Source: Apostichopus japonicus
Lineage: Eukaryota; Echinodermata; Holothuroidea; Aspidochirotida; Stichopodidae
Assembly (NCBI RefSeq): GCF_037975245.1
Contig: NC_092576.1
Location: forward strand, 4,294,001 to 4,358,000
Direction: 5' to 3'
DNA: 64,000 nt
The notes beneath the pieces are model-generated. The model worked only from the letters and a program-made list of their open reading frames with translations. It was not told the DNA's origin and did not search any database. Within the stretch, counting starts at the first letter, position 1. The number at the start of each line of letters is the position of its first letter. Shown here in pieces: positions 11,401-26,200 of this stretch. Made by a program: the position numbers and the translations under genes.

Positions 11401-14400
11401 TTTGTAGTTCAAGAAAGTTTTTGAAAGAGATAAGTGTTAACTAGGAGCATCACTGACACACCCACACATATAGAGGACTTGAAGGAATAGATAGTCTTTC
11501 TATTGCTTTTGACTTCTGCAAGGATTCAAAAAGGAAAGCAGACATCAACTTTTAACTCTAAATTAGTAAAATATTTTGACTCACTTAAGATGATTAAGAT
11601 GAACTTCTTGCAATTGTCGGCATTCTTCATTTTTCTTTCCACTCCTCGTTCTTTCCGCTACCTCTTTCAAGTACCACCCACAGTAAACTCAGTCGTCTAG
11701 AAAAATATAATGTTGAAATACTTTAATTAAGCATTTAAAGTATAAGTTTTACTTCACACAATGGTGTAAAATTGAACTGCTTAACCTAATCAAGAAAAAG
11801 TTATGTAGTGATTAGTGATAGAGTTTTATTGTGTCAATTTGAACCATGTTGTTTTTATGAATACCCATAGAATAATGCAATGAGCATGTTGAATTTTGTT
11901 ACTAATTATAACTGAAGTTAAGCATTCTTTTAGGTACTTTAGAGAATTCCTTTAAAGGAGTATAGGGTGTTAAGAGTTGCTATTGAGAAAAGAACAAGTA
12001 AAGCTGTACAACATCTTCTCATGTTATTTATTAGACCAATTGATAGGGATGTTTGGAAATAAGACCCTAATCATTTTCCCGGACAGTTGAGGTAAATGTC
12101 CTCAAAGGTGGAAATTAAAACAATTAAAGAAGTTTGACCAAAGGTAAGCATATTTTAATTTCTGGCATATTTGGGGGAACTTTCTGAAAATGTCACTATC
12201 TAAGGGAGTTGTTCATTGACATTTCAGCAGAAAGCACTTTTACTCCTGATTTGAGTGGAGGTTGCAATCAAACTTATGTAACATGTTCTTTAGAACTTCT
12301 TTAAATCAAAATTTTTGACAATAATTCTAATGTTTTTTAAGGAATGATAATGCAGCTTTAGTGGCACACTAGCTGTGAGGTGTATTCTCTCCAGTATGTA
12401 CAGTACAGTCTTTGTGCTTGCTGAAGCTGAAGCTAACAATAGAGACACATGAATTTTTCTGAAGAAATGTTTAATGGACTGCACATGTAGTTAACTAAAC
12501 AGATTAAATGTCACTGGATTGTATGAAGTTAAAGCCTCCATAGTCAGCAAAGATAAAAGGATGCAATGCCTGTGGTTTTGACACCCCAGGCTAAAACCCA
12601 CCAATTGTGATTGATCAGCAGACCATGTACAGTACTTGAAAGTTATCATTTGTAATGTACACAGCTATTGCTTGTGTGAAATTGAATTTTGGCAAAACAG
12701 TCTTACAACAGCACTTTCGACCTCACAAGTTTCAGTATACTTTATCAATGTCTTCATGCTAGTTAATCAATTTAAAGCTACTAGCTATGAGGAATTTGAA
12801 ATTTTATTCCCCTTTTCCCATGCAATGTATGCAACAATAACTGTCATAAATCCATGCACATTCACAAGATAAAATAATTAGGAATCTTGAACTCTTCTAA
12901 AGATTTCCATAAAGTATTCCTTGGAAATGATGCTTTGTTCACCAATGCCAATTTCTATCATTTCCTTATTCATGCGTGCATGGAGAGAAGTCTTTGTGTA
13001 TGACACTGGAAGGTGCACTTCTGTTTTGTGGGGCATGTAATCTCCAATATGTTCAAATAAACACCTCATCCAAGCTAGTGCAAATGAAGTTTTTGTTCTC
13101 ATCCTTTTCTTGCCTTTATTGCCATGAATTGCATTTTTCTTGCCAACTTGAAATTATTTCAGACAATCTTTGAATAACTTGCTACTAATACCAAAGAACA
13201 TACAAAATGCTTTCTCACATACAATCTTCCCACAAATTACATAAATAGAACAAGATTTGTCTCAGGTGTGACATGATCTTTCCTGATGAATCCAAATCTT
13301 GTCCAGAGTGAATTGCTTTAGCTCAGTTTCCCTCACTTCACTAACCTCTAGAAAAGACTGTTCTAGGTCATCGTAAGAAAGCGATTTGATACAGCTACCA
13401 TTACAGCAATCAGATTGGAACATAGGCAGTGGATCAAATGCTTGATTGCGTCTCCTTCGTTTTTTCTCACTCCTGGTGAATAAAAAAGGTTTTGATCACA
13501 TGAAGAAATTGATGCAGAAAAATCTCTGGCAATACCAAAGCTACTGCTACTACTTCCATTTGAACTTATGTCAAGGTACAACTGCAGTGAATCATTTGTT
13601 GTATCTGGAGAAATAGTACTGATGTTGTGACTCACAGTGACTGCCCCATTCAAACGACAGTGAAAGTTTTGTTTTAGTATGATTATTTAAAGTTGGTTCC
13701 TCTTCCAAATTTTCCATTTCATTATCCATGCTCACGTTCCTTTTAAGTGTATTAGGTAGGGATGTATTTCCCTTGCTTTTGTGTGGAGATGAGAAAAGAG
13801 TTGGCTCAATGTCCAATTTGTCAGGATCATCCTCTTTACATTCTGACAGAAAACTGGTAATTTGTTAAAATTTGTTAGGTTTCCTTCACACATTTTGTTT
13901 CCCATTAAAGTGGAGCACAATGACAAATGAGCACAACTAAATCTTCATTTACTCAGCTGCACACCACAATAACATGAGCCAGGGAGCTGCTACTAGCAGC
14001 TCCCTGGTGAAACAGTATCCAAAGCCTGCATTGAAAGAGTAAGTCCTCAGAGCATGACCACTGCTCAACAGTTTTACTCCCTTTCTGTGGTTAACCCTGC
14101 TTTTGAAGACTGTATATATTCACTGTTGGTTGCTGCAGTATAGACTGCCTTACACTGTGATATGAACTGGCTAGGTGTCATATGATCCTTTATTGACACA
14201 CTGTTTGACCACAACCAAAGGGACAAAGTTTTCAGGTTTTATTTCCACAATGGAGTTGCAATCAGGCAAGACAATATTGTTGTGATTGATTGCTTCTGAG
14301 GTTAGTACTTTATGCAGACTGTGTAGCCCTGTTAAGAAATCTTGCACATCTGAGAGGTACTGTATGTGGATGTATGGAGGGAAAGGACTTCTCCAATGTC

Positions 14401-17400
14401 AGTATCAATGCTGCAATGTTGAAAAGTGAATTTTTAGTTGACAATATTTTGTCAAAATGGTACTGTTCTACCAAACTTCAGTACAACTTGTAAAAAAGGA
14501 CAAAACTCATTAACTTCAATAAAATAGCCTGACCTTCAATAATTTTCCTAGCCATTGGGACACAGTCCCTAGTTCCCACAATCACACATAGTGAGAGCAA
14601 CAAATGTGAGTAAAAATCTGCACACTGGACCATGCAGGGACATATATATGCCAAAACTGTTATTTGTTTTGTTATTTTTTCTTGGGGGGGGGGAGGGGGA
14701 TGTTTGTAACTGGAAAAGCCTGAAATAAATTATAGCAATATGCACCATGTACAGTATGCAATAATGAAGTATATAAGCATATTTGCTGCTATAAAGATTA
14801 AATTTGAAAATTAGCACTTACCTAAGTTCTTAAATCTGTTCTTGGACTTGTGCTTTTATACAAGATCCAGATCAGGTCCTCTGATTTTATCAGACGATCA
14901 TCTCTCCACGGGGTAAACTGATGCATTGATCCAGTCGCATTTGCACTCGAGCCGTACTATGGATCTGATCCTTGCCCGGGCCGGTAAAAAATTCGGATTG
15001 GAAATGTGTCATTCGCAGCCGGAAATCGCGTACTAGTAGTACATTTGGTCCAAAACTTTCGTTTTCAAAGTTCATAGCCTAGAGTGACAATGCTACGTTA
15101 GATTCATAGGTCAGTTATGATTATTATATTGTATTGTATCGACGATGGTCAGGAATTCAGGATGCATGCTTTTTACGAAAAACACCCGATTTCGAAGAAG
15201 AGTTGACGATAAAAATCGTGTCAGTATGGACGCTAGCAACAAGTGTAGAATTTAAAACGATGGGCTCAATATTCGGAGTTGCCCTGGGACAGGGAGTACA
15301 ACGTATGTGACATGTGTCATAACACACGATGTTTTTGTGCGATTACACTACAGTATCTACTGTACTACCAGGGAGTTGTAATGGGTTGCGGCACAGCTGA
15401 TCTGTCAATCACTAAAAACTAGTACGGGGTGGCCAAAGGTCATTTACGGTTAGCATAATAATAATCAGGGTTACCAGCGACAAGTAACAATAAAACGTTA
15501 GATTTGCCAAAATAAAACCCCAGAAAACGCTAGATAATCAGTTTCACTCACTTGTTATGTGTTGTTTTCAATAATTCGTTGACTGCTCGTTGCACTGATT
15601 CATATCATAGGCAGTCTAGTGATTATTTTAACAAGTTAAAACGGTTAATAACAATCAGGAAATAATACAAGAAAATTAACTGTGGATTTTACAAAAATGC
15701 TGATTCAGTCCTAATGAAAAATCCAAGTATGAAAAACCCATTAATATTAAAACAGTTCACGCGGTATTATAGTGTAAAAGCCACGGAAGCCTATAAATAT
15801 ATTTTATTGGGTTGCCAAGTGGTAATTTGGTCTCAAAGTTTCAGAAAACAAAGTAATTATTTTGTGAATTACCGATTTGGTGCGATTTTTGATAAAACGT
15901 ATGCTGGAATCCTAGAAAGGTGAAAAAATACGCTAGATCTATTGTGTGAATAGGCTAACGCTGGTAACTTTTATAATAGTACTGTAGTAGACTTGTTTAG
16001 TTGTACTGTGTAAAAATATGCACTATGCGGAGTTCTCATCAGTATTACTTGTCAAACACACATGCATGCCTATAGTCTTATTTGTGTTAGGTTAGCCTTT
16101 CTGTAGAAGTATTCATTTGTGGTTTACATGGATACATTTGGAAAATTTCGCTTTCACTTGTTTGTAAACAGTAGCACGGTGGGATATGGGGGCAGGGGCA
16201 TGGAGATCTGCCCCACATCGATGCTAACCCCAGCTCCCAACGACTTTGCTGATCCTATATAAACAACGGTCGACCTGACCACCCCCCCCCCCCAACCAAA
16301 GAAAATAGCTGCATGCTTGTAAGATATATTATGGTATATTTTTTTCAGCCAGCTTGTGATCATAACATTAAAATCACTTGCTATAAAGAATATCATTATA
16401 TCCCCACCCCCCCCCCCGCCTCACCCATACACAAACACATACACATTTCTGTTGCGACAAGTCCATTACAATATAGTCCTAGCCTACGGCGCTCAACCCT
16501 CCGATTTTCTACAGCCATAGCTATTTTCACTTAATTAATCGCACTAACATTGACAATACATTTAAAGCCTCCTAATGTGGCAAAATACATCAAACTTCCA
16601 TGATAATTTTGGAAAACAGTAAAATGCTTGTGTCTAATTGATAGGGTTATTTCAATTTTGTTTGGAATATAATTATACAAATTTACCAATTTACTCTGTG
16701 CATTGTGATCAACTCCTAGCTGAATCATGTTACAATATAAAGGAAAATACCTAGTCTCCAACAAAAGAGGGAAAAAACACATTTTAGCAACAAGATGGAA
16801 TAGAGGGCGTACTTTTTGCGACGTGGAAAACACACATATCTCTGGATCTAAAGGTGTTACAAAATCCTCCTTTACATATGTCATTGTCATTAACACAATT
16901 AAAAAGATGGGTAAAATTCAAGGTCATATGTATCAATTTGAGAAAAATATCATGTATACATTTTACAACCAAAATTGTTTATTCGCCGACTCTATATACT
17001 CTCATTTAGGATTTGTTCACATTCAGCACTTCTGATTGATTAAAATTTTCGGAAATAAGATTGGAAACTGATATGCAGAAGTTATACACAAAATCTATCA
17101 CATTTAGGGTTGAGGATCTCGCCACCACCTATAGTTAGTGATGTATTGAATTCGTATAGATTATGCCCGCACGTCATTGGGGTTTAAATTTTGTAATTTT
17201 TGTGAAATAATATGTGATACGGAAAAACAGATGTACTTCGGGTTCTTCATCCATCATTACTGTCCAATTTCCTGTAGTACAGGGGGGGGGGGACATCACT
17301 TACTTATGGAGGCACAATGTGTATTGTTAAATGCCGTCCTGTGGGAGGGGTGATAGGGGAAAGTTCTCCCTTCCACTTTGTGAATTTTGGATCAATTTTA

Positions 17401-18867
17401 AGGGTCCTCAGATGCAATCTGGTGCTATATTTAGCAACTTGAAGTAATTCTCGGGCTTGCATCTGTCCAATATTGATGTTTTTAATTTATTTAGGCAAAT
17501 AAAGTTTTTTGTCTGAGTATTTTTTTTAACACTACAACCGCATCTGAAGGGGAAGGGCACCTGGGGGCACGATTTTTTCAGGCCCCAGCCCCCCCCCCCT
17601 TGGCGACGCCACTGATGGGTACGTCAATGGTACTTAATGGTAACGGGTTTCTTACTATCATAGGAGGCACCCCATACTATAGCCCATCTATCAACACGGG
17701 AAAAAGACATTACGATTAACATATTTACATAGACAAAATATGTACTGCACGCAGCCGCGTACACTACACATATACATATTGGTTAACATGCATGTGTGAC
17801 AGTAACTTTATTGTGCCCACGCTTAGGCATTGTGCCCACGCTTGAGAAAGTATGACTGAAATATAGTAGTCTTCACAGAAACTGTTTGAAAATTAAGCGA
17901 TTCAGAAGGCATTAAAACCCAATACAAACGAGTAGACCCTTTAGGAACTGCACTATTTAAGAAGCCTATATATTACAAACTTTCTTGAATCCTCTTTCCG
18001 ACCCCCCCCCCCCCGCGCCTCTTTATTTTTCAAAGGTGTTGCATACGGGGAAGTTTTGGTCTCCAGTTAGGTTCAAACCTTGTTATATGCAACTACAATA
18101 GGTTATTTCGAAGGCTTAAAGTTATGATGTATTGGCCCCATATATGCTCCATATTAAAATATGGTCACCTTTGGGTAAAATTCTTAAACCGTTTGATTAC
18201 CATCTAGGAGGAATTTTACCTCACTGGGAAATTCAGTCATCTAGGTGCCTATGACATACCGATCTTGAGAGACATTTACATATTGGTATACGTTGTCGTA
18301 TGTATCCGTGTCGGTTTCTTGAAAAATATACGAACTCAGAAGTTCAATGGTAATGCAGGACACTGCGAGTTTCGCCCGTGTATTATTCGACGTGCCGTGT
18401 GTATACGTACACTCAGGGACGTCGCTAGAGGGGTGGGGGTGTCTCACACCCCACCCCTAATCTTTGTAAAACTGATGATAGTTGGAAAATTTGAGTGCGA
18501 CAGTCCGAATTTCCGACTGTCTCACTCTAATTTTCCGACTGTCGCACTCTAATTTCATATATTCTTGTAATTTGTGAGTGACCTACAATTTTTGGTCAAA
18601 ATTGACCTTTAATCAGTCATATTTACCACGTTTTCCTTGTCAAATTTAGAAATTGCATCTCGCGATCTTTATACTCCACCATACAAAACTTCGTGTGATT
18701 TTGAATACTGTAAAAAAACGCCTAATAAAACTACTGTACAACGTATACGATAAAAACGCTCAATGCTTATCTACGGAAGCTTTAAAGTGCCATCAACATG
18801 AGAAAAACTTTGCCCCATAGGGTGAAATTTTTCAGTAAATTGTTTAGATAACAAGATAAAATCTTAC

Positions 18868-18898
<31 letters not shown>

Positions 18899-20091
18899 GA
18901 TTGCTTAGTTGCTTTAACTGAGCAATTGAACAATTTTCTACAAAATGTTTAATTGACAACTTATCATATCTCGTGAATTGGACATTTTGCTGCAAAATGT
19001 TCAGTTGTTCACTTCATTCCATCTGAGCAATTGAAAAATTTTCTGCAAAATGTTTAATTGACAACATATCTTATCTCGTCAATTGGACATTTTTTGGCAA
19101 AATGTTCAATTGTTCACTTCATTCCAATGGAGCAATTGAAAAATTTCTGCAAAATGTTTAATTGATAACTTATCGTATCAGTCGTCAACTCAACATTTTT
19201 CTGCAAAATGTTTAAGTATTCATTTCATTCCCAATGCTCAGTTGGAATGAAGTGAACAATTTAAAAAAAAAATCATGTGAGTGATAAATAGCCCCCCCCC
19301 CCCCCCGCCAAGAAAATAATATTAAGCGCGCTAGGAAAAAGCACTGTATTTTGGGGTAATTCACTATGTCGTCGAATATAATTTGTTGAAAAAAAGGTTT
19401 TCCCCATTGTTACATTAACATAGCTTTTGTAGTTAGTAGTCTATGTAGCCTATCAAGCAGATAACTCAACTCAGTTGCTTACCCGCTTTACCAGAGTGAA
19501 TAATAAGTTTGTGAAGTGAGGGCCAGTGCTACAAATGTACCGCAAAAAATTCGGAACAAAATTGCAGTCGCGAAAGATGGGATGTCTGACTAACACTGAC
19601 CGTATCGTTCACGAGTAGTGCGGGTGGGGGTACAAGGCAGCAGTCGGAATTTTCTGGCTCCAAAACCCATCAAGTTGGAATTTCAGCCACTGCATTCCCC
19701 CCCCCCCCCCAACTTCAGGCTCGCTACTGAACGTAAACGTAAAGAAATCGATTGGATCTTTCGTATTAAGTCACCGGCCTCGACAAAGACTTGGGACCCC
19801 TTAAGTGCCTTAACAACTATCAGTTCTACAAACATGTTATCCGTTCTTTGCTCATTCATCCGCTTCCTGTATAGTCATGGTTTATTTGGTTTTAATTCCA
19901 TCAATGCAACTTACACTTATCTAGCGTCATACTTTCATTGTGTTAGTATATTTTCATTTCATTTTCATTCGACTGCCAAGTATTGCTAACGAAGGCCCCA
20001 AGGTGACCGAAATTCTAATATATTTTCTAAAACTTTACTCCTTATTTTTCAATTATGAGTCATATCTTATTTCTCTGGTTTTCTATAATAC

Positions 20092-20150
<59 letters not shown>

Positions 20151-20173
20151 TATATATATATATTTATATATAA

Positions 20174-20220
<47 letters not shown>

Positions 20221-20234
20221 AATATATATTTATG

Positions 20235-20269
<35 letters not shown>

Positions 20270-23200
20270 CTGCAGCCTTATTTTCAATGAAATGCATCAT
20301 ATATTATTAATGCAGCTTATTTGTTATTCCCACCCATCCATACCTATACACGTACATGCATTGCATACATACATACACTCACGCATGCACACATGCATAC
20401 ACCATGGAGGGAAAACTGTTTTTACCTCCATGGAGGTTAAACTGTTTTTTACCTCCATTTTACCTGTTTTTTTTTTTACCTGTTTTTGACCTCCATGCAT
20501 ACACATACTGGTAGGTATATAAATGATCCTATTCGCCAAACACACTGTTTTCTTTATTTACAACTATAGTTCTAATTAAAGGCTAAGGCCATGGCATGTC
20601 GTCAACTTAAAAAAACGTTAACCTTCATTTCCTGTGTGAGAGAACGCAACGTGATAGGAATGATTACGTAATATCATCTTTCATCGGCCCTCTCGATGTT
20701 GACCGCAAACGTGGAGATGTTCAACCAGACTTCAAACAGGTGCGGACATCGAGCCCAGCCCAACTATTTTGTGTTAGGGGTTAAATATTTCTTTTGGGTA
20801 AAGTGTGAAAACAGATTTTTTTCCAGAGTTGTTGGAACAATTGTACGCACACAAAGTCGGCATATCTGCTAGATATAATTGATATGATTATATTTAGGTT
20901 TTCCATTTTATTTTATTTTCATTTTGGAAACTATGAGAGATTTGTTTTACTTAACCCCCGCGAAAAGTCGTACCACTCATTGCACTCAAAATATTGCGCT
21001 TCAGATAGGAACAATGATTTCCCTGCCAGTGCATTGACTTTTTCAAAGATAGTAAACGTTGGCCGTATCGGGTAAGCCCCGGTAGAAAATAGCGTGTGTG
21101 CGCTGCTTGGATGATATATACCCCCCACGAAAAGACTCACTGCATAGCTGTCGATCGCTGTTCATATTCTCTATTGCAATAACCAGGTTCGGACGTTTTC
21201 CAAGGTTTTCCAAGCCTGCCGCTATGCCCGGAGTTAACTCGTTGAAACACGGGTTCAAATTGCAGGGCTTATCTGCGGTTACAGTTTTTGCTCCACCTAT
21301 CCTTGCTTGAAGCAAGACCGCGTTCGTGGGACCGGGGTATTTGTTGTCTTTTTTCTACCACAAACATCCGCACTATTATTTGATATCGTAAATTTTCACT
21401 GTCGTAGTTGCATACACATACGTATAAGTTTGTTAGACCAGGGAGTTGTTCAGACCACCAACGTATTTATACCCTGACAAGGTTAGACTGCTCATGTACG
21501 GATGCACCAAACGCAAAATCGTAGAGCCGAAGTTGCGAAAAAGTTCGAAACGCCTAAATAATAATTTTATAAAATGACGAGACCAAGAAATTGGTGTGTG
21601 GCAGAGGAAGACTCAAGATTTTTCTTTTTTCGGACTTGTCCGAAGTCTACTTTTGGAACCAAAGAGCCCTTGTCAACAATTACATGAAGATTCGAAATAT
21701 ACCGCCGATCCCAAACAGCATTAAGGTGAGGAAAATTTTTGGACTTATTTCCGTATAATGAAATATATTTTGTGTTAAGAATAACCAAGTGGAGTTTTTG
21801 GTTCTTGCATGTATATGGGTATGCTTTTAAAATAAATTGAAAGTGCATAGCCAATCGCCCCAAATCATAGCACGCTAAAATTGCTAGGCGTTTTCAAAAA
21901 GCAGTGGCGTAGGAAGGTACTTTTGAGTGGGGGGGGGGGGGGGCTGAAGACTGATGGCCGGCCTGGGGTAGGGGTCTAAGGAGAGGGGGTGTCCCCCTCC
22001 CCTTTGGAATTTTTTGCATTTCCAGGTAGCCTCAGATGCAATTTGGTGCAATATAGCACACTTCAACACCTACTCCATTTTGTAAACTTAATTTTGTATT
22101 TTCACCAGGCCTTAGATGCAATTTGGTGCTCCAAATGAGATTTTTTTCTCATTTGGAAATGAAAAAGGGGTTTTCTGACTTGCGAAGCGGGGGGGGGGGG
22201 GCGGAATGATACTTCCGCCCCTCCACATTTTTCACTGGGGGAGCTGAGCCCCCCCCCCAGCCCCACGGTTCCTACGCCCTTGCGGAAATGAACAAGCGCT
22301 TCTCCACAGAAAACTGCCAGATCATGAGAGGGATCCAATCACTGAATCCAGAGAGTATATAAGGATTTCCTCTCGATGGAAAGCGTCGAACAGTTTGGCC
22401 AAGTTTTCGATGCGAGCATGGAAGACCTCAAACACGAGGTTCCGCAAGCACAGAGACTCCTCCAGCGCTAGTTCGCTAACACGGGAGAGACGCCACCACC
22501 CAACCTTCTGTCGCTGACATCGTTTCTGGAGCCATATAATGATGTCTTTGCAGAGCTGTTACGCCTTTGTAAAATTGCCATTGCGATTCCGGTATTGAGT
22601 GCTGGATGCGAGCGCAGCTTCTCAACATTGAAGCTCGTCAAAACCTATCTGCGGAACACAATGTCAGACACTCGCCTTAGTGATCTCGGAGTTTTACATA
22701 TCGAAAGGGAACTGTCCGAGGGGATCAATTTGGAAGAATTCGTCGCAGACAGTCATCAGAATAGGCGAATTAACCTTCGCTAAACTGTTTGAGTGAGCCC
22801 TAGACAGTGCAAAAGAAGGGCCCGAAGGGGGAATGATAACATCTTTTGTTGATTGGGGAGGGGGGGGGATGGTTACACTCCCAGGCCAGTCAGATATCAT
22901 GCTGATCATCTTTGAATACTGACAGAAAGAGCATATAGTCTATTCAGATTTTTAAAGAGAACTATCGATGACTTTTTCAGTGATCTGTTTTATCGTTAAT
23001 AATACCTATGTGGAAATAACATAAAACGTCAGCTAACTAGAGTGACCATCTGTGCCCTACATTGCTGACACAATACCCGATTTGCCACAGTTTGTCATGC
23101 AAACTGTTTGGTATGTCTTTTGTACTAGCTTAGTCTGCCCCACCAATCAGACCCTTCGCCCCCTCCCTTTGCCCCCCCCCCCCCAGATGAAAAAGTCTGG

Positions 23201-26200
23201 CTACGCCACTGAAGCACGCACAGCGTAAGTAAATTAATGATTATGTTAATTCATGAAAATACGATAAATCTTTCAATAGTGCAATCGTTAACTTGTCTGT
23301 GCTTGTTGATTAGTCATTATGGCTTATATACATTCTCGTTAAAGTTTGAAATGCAATGCAGATACGGTCATAAGCAATGTATTTCATATATTTTCCGAAC
23401 ACATTTGACAGTTCATGAAATGTCATTAAAAGTTGCACATCGTGCAATTTTTAAACATTGTTATAGTTTTATAAACCTTTTTACACTTTCCTTATTTATC
23501 CAAGTGAACCAAAAACGGATACTGGCTATTAAATTTATTTATATTATATTAATATCATTATAATTGCTTTTATGAAGAACACTGATTTGTGTACCATTCC
23601 GCTTTGAGGAAATACAGACAATTTTCAGATACATTTCTTTAGAGCAATCATTTGCATGTTTATGTGTTTATGTTAGAAAGCAAGGCACATCCTGTTGTGA
23701 ATTCATCTCATAGTTTACCTTTCTTGAATTGTCAAATATTTGGCTGCATTCCTTGTAAGCCGGATACAGCTTTGCAATTCTCACATATCTATTTATTATT
23801 ACATATCAAATATAAGGAAGTATTACTCATTTCCGTGACGTGATTCAATTCGCAATCCCGTTGCTAGAAGCTAATGTTATTTTACTCAGTCGCAGAACGG
23901 TCCAACATACCAAAGCATAAAGTTACCTCAAACAAAGTAATTCATTTTGTGCGTTCATACTGCGAAATCCTGTATTTGAATGTTTGTCAACAAAAGGTCA
24001 CTCATAGATTTAGACATTTTTTTTAACAACAATAATATTTAATTTTTCAACAAATGGAGTCTTTTTTACAATAAGGGTGCACTTTTGAGGGTAACGTGCT
24101 CCTTGTGCACCCCCTCCCCTCCTCGCTTCTACCGCCTCTGTATGTGTCTTAACAAAACCGGTGGGTGTGTTAAGAACAACTCCTAGATCATATATAGAAT
24201 GCCAAATCAAAGGTGCACAGTCAATCGCTTCAAATGGAGTAATAACATGTTTGAGGTCGCTTTACGTTTGCATTACAGATATAAATAATTTGCTTTCTCT
24301 TTCTTTGTTGCAGGCGATTGGACCACAACCAACTCCAGTCACTTTCTTCCAACATCTTCGAAAACTTAACAAACTTGAAATACTTGTAAGTACATTCCAT
24401 CAGCATAATATGTAGTTGATGTTACCATAGCTCTCAGTGGCGTAGGAAGGTACTTTTGAGTGGGGGGGGGGGGGCTGAAGACTGATGGCCGGCCTGGGGG
24501 AGGGGTCTAAGGGGAGAGGGTGTCCCCCTCCCCTTTGGATTTTTTTTGCATTTCCAGGTGGCCTCAGATGCAATTTGGTGCAATATAGCACACTTCAACT
24601 CCCACTCCTTTTTGTAAAGAATTTTGCATTTTCACCTGGCCTTAAATGCAATTTGGTGTTCCAAATGAGATTTTTTTCTCATTTGGAAATGAAAAAGGGG
24701 TTTTCTGACTTGCGGAGCGGGGGGCGGAATGATACTTCCGCCCCCCATATTTTTCACTGGGGGGGCTGGCGCCCCCAGCCCCCCGGTTCCTACGCCCTTG
24801 TCAAAAAGTACTTTCCTGGAAGCATTCACTCTCCATTTGTTCTCAAATATTCTAAGTGAACACCCAAAGCCATTCTTACCAAGGAAGTGATACTTCCCAT
24901 GTTCGTACACTACAGTACTTGCAAGTACAACTTTCTCAGACAAATTATTCCATAACCCTCTGAGAATAAAAAGGAGTTTTGACAAATATATGGTACTTAT
25001 AACTTCTGTAGTTTAAGACATTGATCTCTGGTAATTCTGCTTGGCAAACCTGAAAACAAGGTCAGTGAAGGATAAAATGTCTAAACCATACCATTCTTGA
25101 AAACCCGAATCAAGTCACCGCGTAATTAACCGACCTATAACCTCCATTGTGGTGGGTTAACTGTCAGAATGCACATTATCAGTGTTTTTATCTTCATGCA
25201 GAACTGACATCAACAGTGAATACTATTGTTCTCTGACTCGAGTCAAAGGACGCTTGAACCGCAGTGTGCTAATGTAACTGCCAAGCGTAACTTATTTGTG
25301 ATTGCAGGTGTCCAACCGCAGTGTAGACAAGCATTTAACGTTATACATTGAATTCGAACTTCTTCATGATCTGTCGTCATATTTTGTGTATTACTATTTT
25401 TAAGTTGTTCATGCAAACACATAATGAACACCCTATACATTGCTCTAGATTGACTTTCAAGAAAAAACCGTCGGTGTCATGTAGTGTGGCTTGTCTACAA
25501 CCCAAACTGATTAGAAAAGATATTTCAATCAATTCTGACTTGATTGTGAGTGAAAAAATGCTACTTGAAGCAAGTGCAATAACAAGCAACGCTGACAGCC
25601 ATTTAACAAGTCAACGAGTGACACTCCTGACGGTTTCTACTACTACAATCTGTTTCTGTGATATTTTCCGACGAACAAGAAAACGGCGACCACAGTCGCG
25701 TAGTAACATACAAGTGCTACCTCCTTAAGCTTATATTATGTACGTACGTGAATTTGACAGAAAACTTGAGGGTCAAAGGTGAAAAAGTGAAGTACACTAC
25801 ATGATGCGAGTTAGTATTAAACGTTAGGCCTACTTCAAGTTGATTCAATGACTAGGATATACCGGCATTTTAAATTTATTATTCCTCTCGACAATTTACG
25901 GTACAATTAAAGGCAGGAGCCCAGGAAGTTATTGACCAAGCGATTTTGCCAATTTTTTGACAAGTTCGGTTCGTTGTAATACGCCTCAAATAGAACTTAG
26001 AAGAAAAGGGGCCTCTACGGGCTCTAACTTAGGCCCTAGGTAGCGTACACACTATTTCTAGACTGAAGTCTGTGTAGGCTAGGTCACAACATCAAAGGTG
26101 AGACCTAATTTCGTGCAGCTATTTGATTAATTCGATTGATGCTTCACGTTCCTTAACCTTCAGCTTTCATTTAAAAAAAAAACGTGTGTCTTTGTTGTTT

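Larger units (their letters stand above)
21894..24808. mobile_element. Composite hAT-type element with 8-bp target duplication
   Basis: TCAAAAAG at 21894-21901 and again at 24801-24808 flanks the segment 21902-24800. That segment starts CAGTGGCGTAGGAAGG and ends GGTTCCTACGCCCTTG, inverted hAT-like termini. Inside, two directly repeated non-autonomous copies (21902-22283 and 24435-24800) bracket an hAT transposase 3' remnant, an old hAT right end (GGCTACGCCACTG ending 23211) and unique sequence with an LRR exon. Neither inner boundary shows the target duplication. The outer ends therefore appear to have moved together as one unit. An 8-bp duplication is characteristic of hAT insertion. Confidence 0.7.

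Noticed and set aside
16531-17035. Overlapping 121-residue - and 102-residue + frames
   Set aside because: Both strands are open in AT-rich DNA, with no recognisable motif and no splice signals.
18465-18500. Possible hammerhead ribozyme core (CTGATGA near GGAAA)
   Set aside because: No stem II between the motifs and no matching third strand.
25348-25728. 126-residue + frame
   Set aside because: No domain, a competing frame on the - strand and no coding context.
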